This document shows, piece by piece, positions 12,001-20,990 of a stretch of DNA of 64,000 nt. The first letter of the stretch is position 1. Each line of letters starts with the position of its first letter. Both the position numbers and the translations under genes were made by a program. Under the pieces are notes generated by a model that saw nothing but the letters and a program-made list of their open reading frames with translations, did not search any database and was not told the origin of the DNA. The DNA lies in contig CP136063.1 of the NCBI GenBank assembly GCA_032622095.1, forward strand, positions 178,725,956 through 178,789,955. The letters are read 5' to 3'. This stretch comes from Siphonodentalium dalli. Lineage: Eukaryota > Mollusca > Scaphopoda > Gadilida > Siphonodentaliidae.

Positions 12001-12528
12001 AGGGTAAAAACAATGCGTAACTTCTATGACGTCGTTAGAGGTCATAAAGTTAGATCACGTTAACTCTTAACAGGCCGATGCATTTGACTGTTTCAGACGT
12101 CTTGGCGATATCTCGGGCACCGATGGTAATTTATCTTTACGTTGAAACTTGATAATTAATGAGCGTGTGTATATGAGGCGCGTTTATATACTTCAGTGGA
12201 AATCAAATCGGGTTAAACTGGCGGATTTTTACGGACGAAATTTGATGCATAGGGTATCTCGGTATCCGCTGGGCCGATTTCCCGGTATCCGCTGGGCCGA
12301 TTTCCACCATTTTTGGGGTGTTGGTGTTTGACCCCACCTGACCTTGACCTTCAAAATGGTCAATTCAAGGTCAAATCGGGTAAAACCGGATGGATTTCTA
12401 CGGGTACTTTTGTCGGGTACTTTTGTTCGGGCACTGTGTTTTGGACGGGTCAAATCGTGACCCCACTTGACCTTGGCCTTCAAAATAGACAATTCAAGGT
12501 CAAAGCCCGGACGAAGTCGGGTCACCTT
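9034..12528. repeat. Tandem array of four units of about 0.76-0.92 kb
   Basis: Units begin with ctagtctattatatattttg at 9034, 9791, 10709 and 11619 and end at 12528 (757, 918, 910 and 910 bp). The last two look almost base-for-base identical, so they arose by recent duplication; the first lacks about 150 bp of the distal part. Each unit starts with a GTTT-type microsatellite, continues with gactcgaaaatggcccagcc, and ends with opposed tgaccttgacctt and caattcaaggtcaa motifs. The repeated 76-codon frame is conserved only because the DNA is duplicated. Confidence 0.92.
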
Positions 12529-13007
12529 CTAGTATATATATATACTCATGGTAGGGTTGTCGCACCAGGGGACCTGTGGTTGTGGTATCACACATGCCAT
12601 ATCTATTATGTATAGTCAAGATACAAAACTGAAGTTCACGATACAAAGCGGAAGTTTGTGTTGTAGAATAACGTTATCTTGCGAACGAGAGGCCGATAAA
12701 GATCGGCAGATGTCTAACCAACCCTCAGCAATAGTGAATATAGCTATGATCGTAATCATAATCTAGAGTTTTGATGTTGAATTATAGAGTATTCTGAGCA
12801 ACGTGTACTAAGAAGTACATGTATAGACAAATGTACACACTAACACACATTCTATAATTATTGGAATTCATGAGTCCTAATGCCAATTTTGCACTAGTAG
12901 TGTCACTTTAACATTGGAATACCCTAGGACCCCTAACCTGAGATAACTGAACACAATTCACACCCTGGTGGTCAGAAAACTCTCAAGAATAATAGTTTAG
13001 AGCATAC

Positions 13008-13870
13008 ACAAGACAGTCAATGACTGTGGGTCGCTCACCAGACTGTAAAGACTGAGAAGACTGGGACTCTGAAGACTACATCAGTCAGTACTCGATAATA
13101 TCACTTAAGACAAGTAGTTATAAACATGGACATAGCTGGAGGTTCTCAGATGAGCAGGACTCTTCACCTTGAAATTTCTAATAATTGCACACAACTGACA
13201 AATCTCGAACCCCTTACCCGTTTTAAGGAAGACAACCATACCACCGTACTAAGTTTACAAAAATCCTTTTGCACATCCCTATTAGGTTACATTTTACAAC
13301 TGGTACGGGTACTTTAAGCTCTCAAACTTTTGAACATTACTAACCTGATACCCCCATAACGTTAAAATGTGTGGCCAATTCGGGCCAACAATTTAACATG
13401 AAGAAGGAACATATGGACGTTTGATTTAAAAACATACTGGTTGGAAAATCATGAGAACAATTCTAACCTATGTTTGGTGTGAAAATCTAATCTACAACTA
13501 ATGTTGTACCAGGAATGACATTTTCAACTGTTGAAAAATTTATCAAAGTAGGGTGTCAAAACTCTACCCCTCTACACTCCCTCCACATTTCACCCACACA
13601 GGCAGCCTAGAAATCTATATTATACCAGTACCAAACAGCATAGATACAGGTAGGGAGGGTGGTGCGAGTTAAATATCTTATTTCTGCCCCTATTTGAACA
13701 AAGTGAATCCCCATCTATGAGATCCATTCATCTAGTAATTTCAAAGAGTATATTTAAGAGTTGAAGTGAATTGATTTCCCTCAAAAGTTTCCTAAAAAAT
13801 TACCCTATTTGAACAAATCTGAAACCCAGCCACCGATGACCCTCCATACAGATAGACAGACACATTCAAT
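13008..13870. repeat. Dispersed repeat, copy A
   Basis: The text gtcaatgactgtgggtcgctc, then agaagactgggactctgaagact, and acaagtagttataaac, recurs at 19,463-19,580 with point differences. The later part (gaacaaatctgaaacccagcc near 13815) recurs near 16,140 and 19,860. It is an old interspersed repeat with no retained coding frame; class unknown. Confidence 0.65.
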
Positions 13871-13977
13871 CTAATATACCCCACAATTTTTCTTTTAAAA
13901 GAATTCACCTGGATAAGTGATGGTTAAGAAAATAATATTGGAACAGCCAGACCTGAATTTAGATTGTCTTACATTTG

Positions 13978-14068
13978 CAGAATGAGGTCCCCAAAAGGTG
14001 AATTTAATGATGCTATTCCGCAAGTCGAGCTAGCATCACCGAATTCACCCTCTGGGGACATCATTCTG
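13978..14068. mobile_element. GAGGTCCC hairpin element, copy 1
   Basis: cagaatgaggtccccaaaag opens the element and its near complement closes it (ctctggggacatcattctg). Related copies lie at 14,269, 25,604 and 38,224. The inner arms are gtgaatttaa and gaattcacc. At about 90 bp with full dyad symmetry it is a very small foldback element. Confidence 0.6.
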
Positions 14069-14268
14069 ATTAGGCCTCATCTGCCATGGGAAATATAGGA
14101 ACAGATTGAAGTTCTCCAGCTGAAGTTGGTGATGTATACTCATTGAGCTCCTCGATTATGCATTTTATCTTCTGCAAATTAGGGGATATGAAACTGAACA
14201 GAAGGGAAAAAGTAACTAAAATATGTCAATTTGATACTCTAGATACATCACAGAAGATGAGGCCTAAA

Positions 14269-14352
14269 CAGAATGAGGTCCCGGAAGGTGTATTTGATGA
14301 AGCTAGCTTGCTGTACGGGGTAGCATAACTAAATTCACCCTCTGGGGATCAC
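14269..14352. mobile_element. GAGGTCCC hairpin element, copy 2 (degraded)
   Basis: cagaatgaggtcccggaagg is followed by tatttgatgaagctagc and closes with aaattcaccctctgggga. The right end has lost the attctg terminus seen in the other copies. It lies 0.2 kb from copy 1. Confidence 0.5.
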
Positions 14353-14589
14353 ATCCAGCAAATGTCAGACACACTAAATTCAGGCTTTGGAACAGAATTT
14401 TTTTTTAATCTGATAACGACTACAAACACCATGCAGTGCTAGTGCAGTTGTTTACACAAGCCTGTCGCATAACATATGTTATTCTAATCTCATTTAATAA
14501 CATGACTGTGTCTGTCTCTCTGAAGCTAATACCCGACTGAGTCCATTGGCAGATATAATATATCTGCTTCTTGGGTGTCAGACCGGTTT

Positions 14590-14905
14590 TCCGAAGACCT
14601 ATTACTACGAAGGCCCACAACTCCGAAGACCCGATTCTCCGACGGCCCACAACTCCGAAGACCCGATTCTCCGACGGCCCATAACTCCGAAGACCCGATT
14701 CTCCGACGGCCCATAACTCCGAAGATCCGATTCTCCGAAAGCCCATAACTCCGAAGGGCCGATTCTCCGAAGACCTATAACTCCGAAGACCTATAACTCT
14801 GAAGGGCCGATTCTCCAAAGACCTATAACTCCGAAGGCCCGATTCTCCGACGGCCCATAACTCCGAAGGTCCGATTCTCCGAAGGTCCGATTCTCCGAAA
14901 ATTTT
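14590..14905. repeat. CTCCGAAG minisatellite, left arm
   Basis: Alternating units of about 17 bp, such as ccgattctccgaagacc and cataactccgaaggcc, repeat some 18 times with scattered changes. The same units appear as reverse complement at 15,608-15,838, so the two arrays form an inverted pair about 0.7 kb apart. The 132-codon minus-strand frame is a shadow of this repetition. Confidence 0.88.
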
Positions 14906-14943
14906 GTTTTATCGGGGTATTATCGTTTACTAAATAGTGTACA

Positions 14944-15145
14944 GTCCAGTGGCGAAGCCAAGGGGTCGCAAAATTCACACTGCCCCCATTAAACCTCTAC
15001 TTGCTATTTCAGACAATATGGGCCCCTACCAAAACATGTCCAATGTCATGTAAACGCCCGGAAATCGTTCATGGGGCATCAAAATATTCAAACTTTTCCT
15101 ACTGCCCCAACCTAAATGGGAATCCTGGCCCGCCACTGACTATAC
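14944..15145. mobile_element. CCAGTGGCG-ended MITE, copy 1
   Basis: Left end ccagtggcgaagccaagggg is answered by aatcctggcccgccactga at the right. Ends of the form cagtggcg are frequent in hAT-like MITEs of animals, but no 8-bp target duplication could be confirmed. It sits between the two minisatellite arms. Confidence 0.45.
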
Positions 15146-15177
15146 ACCAGATACTATAACGTTACGTTGGCCCATGA

Positions 15178-15256
15178 GATGCCAGAGTAAAATGTACAGG
15201 GGTGAACGGGGAAGAACTTTTCGCCCCTGTGCATGTTAGGCTACTCTGACATTCTT
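15178..15256. repeat. Short hairpin between the minisatellite arms
   Basis: gatgccagagtaaaatgtac and aggggtgaac pair with ttcgcccctgtgcatgtta and ggctactctgacatt. The arms are imperfect and the loop is around cggggaaga. Confidence 0.45.
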
Positions 15257-15288
15257 GCAGCGTTCGTTATAATATACCCGGTGCACAC

Positions 15289-15577
15289 CAGTGGCGGAGA
15301 CAGGGTTCCCATTTAGGGGTGCACATTAATTAGCATATGTGGGGGATATGTGGGGGATATATCATGCATATGATATGCCGAAAGCATATCACGAAGGCCT
15401 GATTTGGGGAGCGCATACATGGGAGGGGTCGCCCCCAATTGTTGGTCCGGGGGCTCCCCTGGGCCGGAACACTGTGCATATTTTAATGCATAGGAGGGAT
15501 TTCCTGACGTTTACATGACATTTGATATGTTTTTTGGGGGCGGTCTTCCCTAGGGCCCCATTGACCCCGCCACTGGA
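15289..15577. mobile_element. CCAGTGGCG-ended MITE, copy 2
   Basis: ccagtggcggagacagggtt opens the segment and cattgaccccgccactgg closes it. The first bases, including ttcccatttagg, match the right end of the copy at 14,944-15,145 in reverse complement, so both belong to one family. Confidence 0.45.
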
Positions 15578-15607
15578 CTGTACACTATTTAATAAGCGAT
15601 AAAACAT

Positions 15608-15838
15608 GATCTTCGGAGAATCGGACCTTCGGAGAATCGGACCTTCGGGGAATCGGCCCTTCGGAGTTATAGACCTTCGGAGTTATGGGCGTTCGGAGTT
15701 ATAGGCCTTCGGAGTTATGGGCTTTCGGATTTATGGGTCTTCGGAGTTATGGGATTTCGGAGAATCGGGACTTCGGAGTTATGGGCTTTCGGAGATTCGG
15801 GGCGTCGGAGAATCTGACCTTCGGAGTTATGGGTCTTC
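15608..15838. repeat. CTTCGGAG minisatellite, right arm
   Basis: Units such as tcggagaatcggaccttcgg and agttatgggctttcggag repeat about 13 times. This is the reverse complement of the 14,590-14,905 array. The DNA just inside both arms is also inverted (ttttatcggggtattatcgt and aataagcgataaaaca), so the whole 14.58-15.84 kb block is one palindromic structure. Confidence 0.88.
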
Positions 15839-16089
15839 GGAAAAACGCTACGTAACCGCTTCTTGTGAGAGAGGTAAGTTGTGAAATGATATGGGGTGGA
15901 GGGGATGTTGATTTGGGGCAGGGTGAGTCATGTGCGGGGGATGGATAGTTTTCGTGATTTCATTCAAGATTAAAGTTTCATAACTCTGCGGATGTTATAA
16001 TGGTGTTAGTTTTCAAATTTTATAAAATGTTTAAAAAAAACATTTTTTGTTAAATTGAGCAAGGAGTTCAATCTGAATAAAATTTTTTC

Positions 16090-16470
16090 TTTTTGAGTTA
16101 TGTCACTGGCTCCGCACACATTCGACACAGTGACCTCATTTGAACAAATCTGAACCACAGTCACCCAAGGTCCCTATATACCAAATGTGAACCCATTCGG
16201 CCTAATGGAATTTGAGAAGAAGTTGTAAGAAGTCGGTTTAAAAATTAATATGGTTGGAAAGAGATATGGTCCTAGCTTCGCAACTATTTGACCTGGTGAC
16301 CTCATTTGAACATATCTGAATGTGAGTCACATAGGGAACACCCACACCAAATATGAACCCATTGGGTATTATGGTTCTGGAGAAGATGATTCTTGACGGA
16401 CGACCTGACGGGCGGGCGGAGGGACGAGTAGACGATGGACGAGGAATGATGACTATAGCTCACCGGAGTA
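16090..16470. repeat. Dispersed repeat, copy B
   Basis: Contains two imperfect internal copies of tgacctcatttgaacaaatc followed by caaatgtgaacccattc and ends with a purine-rich ggacggacg stretch and gaggaatgatgactatagctc. It matches 19,990-20,190 closely. This kind of text recurs in invertebrate, and in my memory molluscan, dispersed repeats. Confidence 0.6.
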
Positions 16471-16479
16471 AAACCTTGC

Positions 16480-19460
16480 TTCACAAGTAGCTTGGACTCT
16501 AAACTAGAGCAGGATATTAATATGTGATTGTTTAGTACCTGACTCATGACGCACATATGTAAAAGTTTCCCAATAATCGGTCTCATGATTCTTGAAATAC
16601 AGTGTAATAGCAAGTTTAGCAACCACAACCGCGCGAAGCGCGTGTTGGTAATTATACCTTAGGCGCAGGTGAATTATGACGTCATATAATTTTGTTCTAT
16701 ATTTACGTGCGCTCGCGCAACAGTATGGCGATCAGACAGATTCGTAGGTTGGTGTCACCCTACTCCGTTTCACTCCATGACGTCACCAAAAACGACGTAA
16801 AACCTCGTGGCGTTCTGACATTTTTACTGTGCCGCGTTTTTGCTATGTTTATTTTATGTGCATGTTGTTTTCGATTATTTGTTTGTCGCCGATATCGCCA
16901 TTTGTCGAGATTCCCTGTATCTATATATAAAACTGGCATGCTCGTAGTGAGCCTCGATTTCGATTTTTTCTCCCAGGTCAAAATACGTACGTCAGAGTTA
17001 TGACAAAAATAGATCGACCTACATTTTCTCCATCAGAACTCTACATCAAAGAGTCTATAGACTCCTTCGGGACCTACACAGACTCCTTCATTTGGGTATT
17101 TTTACTTATAATTGGGAAGTTTTATCATTTTTGGTTCGTGCGAAGACCTCTTTTTATCGTGCGGGGAAAGAGAGACATTCAAAACGCGATTTCGTAATTC
17201 GACGCAATAGGCTGAATAGCCTAACCTTCAGCCGAGTTCCGGGTCAAATACGACGAATGACGTAACACAAAACAAAACGCATTTGTTGACACAAACACCG
17301 TTTGAAGAGTTTATTATTACATAAAATGATCGTTATTGATTAATTATTGATATTTATTGTTGCATATTGGCTGCTATATCAATATTTACACAAATAGTAT
17401 TAATTATTTCTTATAATTGCTCCTTTGGTCAATTTTGACTATCGGAAAATGAAAATCAAAATATGCCGCTGAAAAAAAATGTAATCGATATTAAAGTCTC
17501 ATCCTTTCGGCAACATGGAATTGGTTTTAATTACTTAAATGATTAATATAGTAATTTGAATTTATCTGTGATGAAATGAGAAATGGTAATTTTTCTAACA
17601 TTAAATTAAATTAAATAAATTAAGTAAAATACAGTGAAATTATTTTTTTAATTATTGTTTATTACATTTTTGCGCACGTTGGCATCTCTGAGTGAATTCT
17701 AGTTTCTATAGCGATGAGCCAAATTCTGGTGGCGTGTATGTTTTTTTGTTGGTGAAATTAAAACGTGACTGCCTGTTCTGTCTGGAGTTGTTAAATTGCG
17801 GAACCCGAAGTGGACCGACGAGATGAATATAGAATAGGGCTATACTTCACAACTTCCGAAGAATTCCAATGTGATTTAGGCCTAGGTCTATTAGTTTCAT
17901 TTAGACCAATTTCGTTGATTAGCTTAATGACAACAAGCGAAGAAGTCATGGCACGGTTCATGACGTCATGTACCTCATTTGGCTTTGCGAGTCCAGACAA
18001 GATATGGTACTTCTCAGCGACTCGGCCTATTCCGCTTCGCTTAAAACATTTTCTCAGCGAAGCGGACATGCATGGCCGACTCTTTGAGAATGGTCTCCCC
18101 ACTGCATGATGATACATTATAATTCTTAGTTATGTCGCCGATAACAATTAAGTACATTTTGGGCATGAATAACAATGATGACTATCCATGCGACATGCAT
18201 AAATTATGTGATCGCCGGGATGCAAGATTATGATTATTATAATATTGAATCACCACAAATTCTGTGGTTGCTCCACTACGTGTACCGTACGGTCATATTA
18301 TGTCAAGGGTAACTTATTTTGAGGTACGTATACGCGTAAAGAATGACATCATTGATAAGCTGACGTCCACTCTTAACGCCTAACATTAAACTTTGTTGTT
18401 TCTCGCTTCAACCCTTTCTAGACAAAATTGATTCTCCCAGTCGGTTAAAAGGTGTACATCGGAATGGTCCATTATACATTTGTGGGATGTATCATGTTAA
18501 GGTGATAAAAGCAGACGACAGATAAATAAAAATGCCGAAGAAGCCCTTGGTATTGAGTGAAATGTTTAGATAATAAGTTCAATGTCGTTTGTTGAACTTA
18601 TTATCTGAACATTTCCTACGGGATAATGACATGTCACTTTAAACCGTCGTACATCAAAGCTGTTTTGTTAAATTTAGAACGCTATTTGAATTATAACAAT
18701 GACATGACTAAACTTCTTACTTTCCTTAATCCTCATCTTATTGAAACAACTTACGAGCTTATGTTAACTCATATCAGAAGTAGAGCTAAGAGCAGGTATT
18801 AATAAGTGATTGTTTAGTACCTGACGCATGACGCCCAGAAGAGACCTTGGGATTATACGTTAAACTAGAATGAACTAAATAATAGAATTATGATGACCAT
18901 TGACATATCTACAATGTATTGTCAATACAGTAAGGCTTTTTACATTCTGGCATGTTATTAGTGTTTAATTGGTGGCTCAAATTCATATTTCGGAAAAAGT
19001 TAAATCAACATGGCAACAGGTAATGTGTATGGGTGGTTTTAAGTCACAGGTATTAGGCACAAATGTTTTGAGTACCACCCCCAAATTAGCTGTACTTCAT
19101 GAAACAACGTCTGTTTGACAATAGGGCTATTTAGTTTGATGATAATAGTATAGATTTCGGTGATTTAGGGGTTGGATTATTTGATTTTTTGATTTTTCAT
19201 TGGACGGACGTTTCGGGTACTTGGGCACATAATGCTAGAATTCCAGATCAATTTGATAAAAAAAAATCTTTTGTGAGGATGATTTTTGACCTCATATTTT
19301 CACTATCAGCCTTGATATATATATAATTTTTTATTTTTTTTTGCCAAATACCTGTGGTTTAAATGAACACGAACGTTATATCCAAAACAACAGGTCAAGA
19401 TCGGTCTGACATATCCTCGATATGCCGATTTTGTGTACACAATATAGAGCAAAAATTTAA
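16480..19460. other. No confident gene; overlapping short frames
   Basis: At 16,628-16,645 cgcgcgaagcgcgtg forms a small hairpin. Two opposed frames overlap at 17,791-18,117 (99 codons plus, 108 codons minus); neither has a recognised motif. A hairpin lies at 18,559-18,615. Perfect tgacgtca palindromes at 16,678 and near 16,778 resemble CRE sites but have no gene attached. Confidence 0.35.
18559..18615. mobile_element. GTTCAGATAATAAG hairpin, copy 1
   Basis: gaaatgtttagataataagt pairs with acttattatctgaacatttc around a short loop (gtcgtttg). The same hairpin is the core of copies at 46,850, 50,251 and 63,248; flanking terminal repeats are not preserved here. Confidence 0.6.
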
Positions 19461-20210
19461 CAAGACAGTCAATGAATGTTGCGTGTTCACCTGACTTTAA
19501 AAACGGAGAAGACTGGGATTCTGAAGACTACAATAGTCAGTACTTGTCAAATCACTTTAAAACAAGTAGTTACAAACAGGGACATAGCTAGAGGGTCTTC
19601 TTTGACAGGCAGGGGACAGAGGGTGTTCAACTTGAAATGTCCAATTGCACACCAAACTATATATTTTACAACTGGTACTTCAAGCTCTCCACCTTTCCAA
19701 CATGACATCCCTCATAATGTTAGAAATATTCTATATGTGGCCATTTGTTGGTCCAATTACAACAGATTTTCCACTGAATACCAAAGTTGGGGGTCAAATC
19801 CAGAACCCCCACCCCCATTTGTTTTGGGGTTATTTTCCTGGCTCCTTCCACATTATAAACAAATCTGAACCCGTCACACAAGGACTTCTTACCAAATATG
19901 AACCCATTTGTCACGATGGAACTTGAGTAGAAGTCGTTTTAATAATTACTATGGAGGGAAAGAGTTATGGCCCTGGCTTCGCAACTCTTTGGCCCAGTTA
20001 CCTCATTTGAACAAATCTGAATGTGAGTCACCTAGGGAAAAACCACACAAAATATGAACCAAGTCGGTATTATGGTTCCGGACAAGAAGATGTTTAAAGA
20101 ATAAATTGTTGATGGCTGGACGGACGGCTAGACGGACGGATGCATGTTACGATGGCCGACGGACGAGGAGTGATGACTAAAGCTCCACCGGAGACTGTCT
20201 CAGGTGAGCT
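19460..20210. repeat. Dispersed repeat, copy C
   Basis: gacagtcaatgaatgttgcg, agaagactgggattctgaag and aacaagtagttacaaac match copy A; tacctcatttgaacaaatctg and the terminal ggacggacggatgcatg match copy B. It therefore joins the two partial copies into one longer consensus. It ends about 0.8 kb from the 3' end of the ACSS3-like gene. Confidence 0.65.
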
Positions 20211-20219
20211 GAAAACTGT

Positions 20220-20990
20220 ATCAACAATGTCCAATCCAAAGAAAATTAAATTTGTTATTAGCGTTACATGTCCGATACAATTGCGGTCGGAAGGTATAAG
20301 CTTTAAATTGTTAACTGTTTAAAAAAACCTAACCACATATATTTTTCTTTGGTTCCATATCATTGTGGTATTTCTAAAACAAAGTCACATTACTAGGTTT
20401 ACACCGCCCTTGTGGTTTGCCCTCTACCGGAATTGATGACATAAATTTACAATGAAGTTATACATCCATCTGACCCTGCTCCAAATTGGTCGCTATCTAT
20501 ACCACTTGAAGAAATGTGGCGCAGTTACCCATGCAAGAAAGCACTAAAGTAAATTGGAACAAGCTTGGCCAAAATTGTTTTCCCTTGATGTAAACGGTTT
20601 AAAGTAAACGTTTGAATAAAATTTCGGCATTCATGGACGATGGATGGAAAGCTATAGGTCTAATATGACAAATTGTATTGCATACATGGGGTGAAACGAT
20701 TTATCATAAGAACATCTGCATAATTATTCTTAAAAATTATAAAAATATCAGTTTATATATAAAAGCTGCTCTGTTGAGTAGTTGAAAGGGTAAAATATCA
20801 CGATGATTGAACACATTATTCGAACACTGTGTCAACTAATGCCCCATCACGTCAGATAAAACGTCTTCCTATCATACGGCGAAGCATAACGAACCGGAGA
20901 GCAACGACAAAATCATGATCATGGGCGACAAGGCCATGATTCAAACCGATCAACATGCAGCCACCCGAGTCGCAGTCGAACTGAGCTCAA
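20220..20990. other. Region 3' of the ACSS3-like gene
   Basis: This would hold the gene's 3' untranslated region on the minus strand. I see no convincing minus-strand polyadenylation signal close to the stop, no poly(A)-derived T tract next to it, and no tandem array or gene. Confidence 0.4.

Larger units (their letters stand above)
8443..12578. mobile_element. 4.1-kb terminal-inverted-repeat element with tandem core
   Basis: A 38-bp inverted repeat closes the element: cacaggtcccctggtgcgac at 8443 and its complement gtcgcaccaggggacctgtg ending at 12578, with about two mismatches. Inside lie a tetranucleotide tract (8507-8545), three 122-bp units (8641-9000) and four units of 757-918 bp (9034-12528). 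No transposase frame exists, so it would be non-autonomous. Elements with short inverted ends and tandem cores are known in bivalves and other invertebrates. A related repeat block in reverse at 60,476-61,470 lacks these ends, so the inverted pair may belong to an outer, later insertion. Confidence 0.6.

Noticed and set aside
14420-14818. 132-codon repetitive protein
   Set aside because: Translation of the CTCCGAAG minisatellite; no constraint visible.
17791-18117. Overlapping open frames of 99 (plus) and 108 (minus) codons
   Set aside because: Both strands are open over the same stretch and neither has a recognised motif; it cannot be decided which, if any, is coding.
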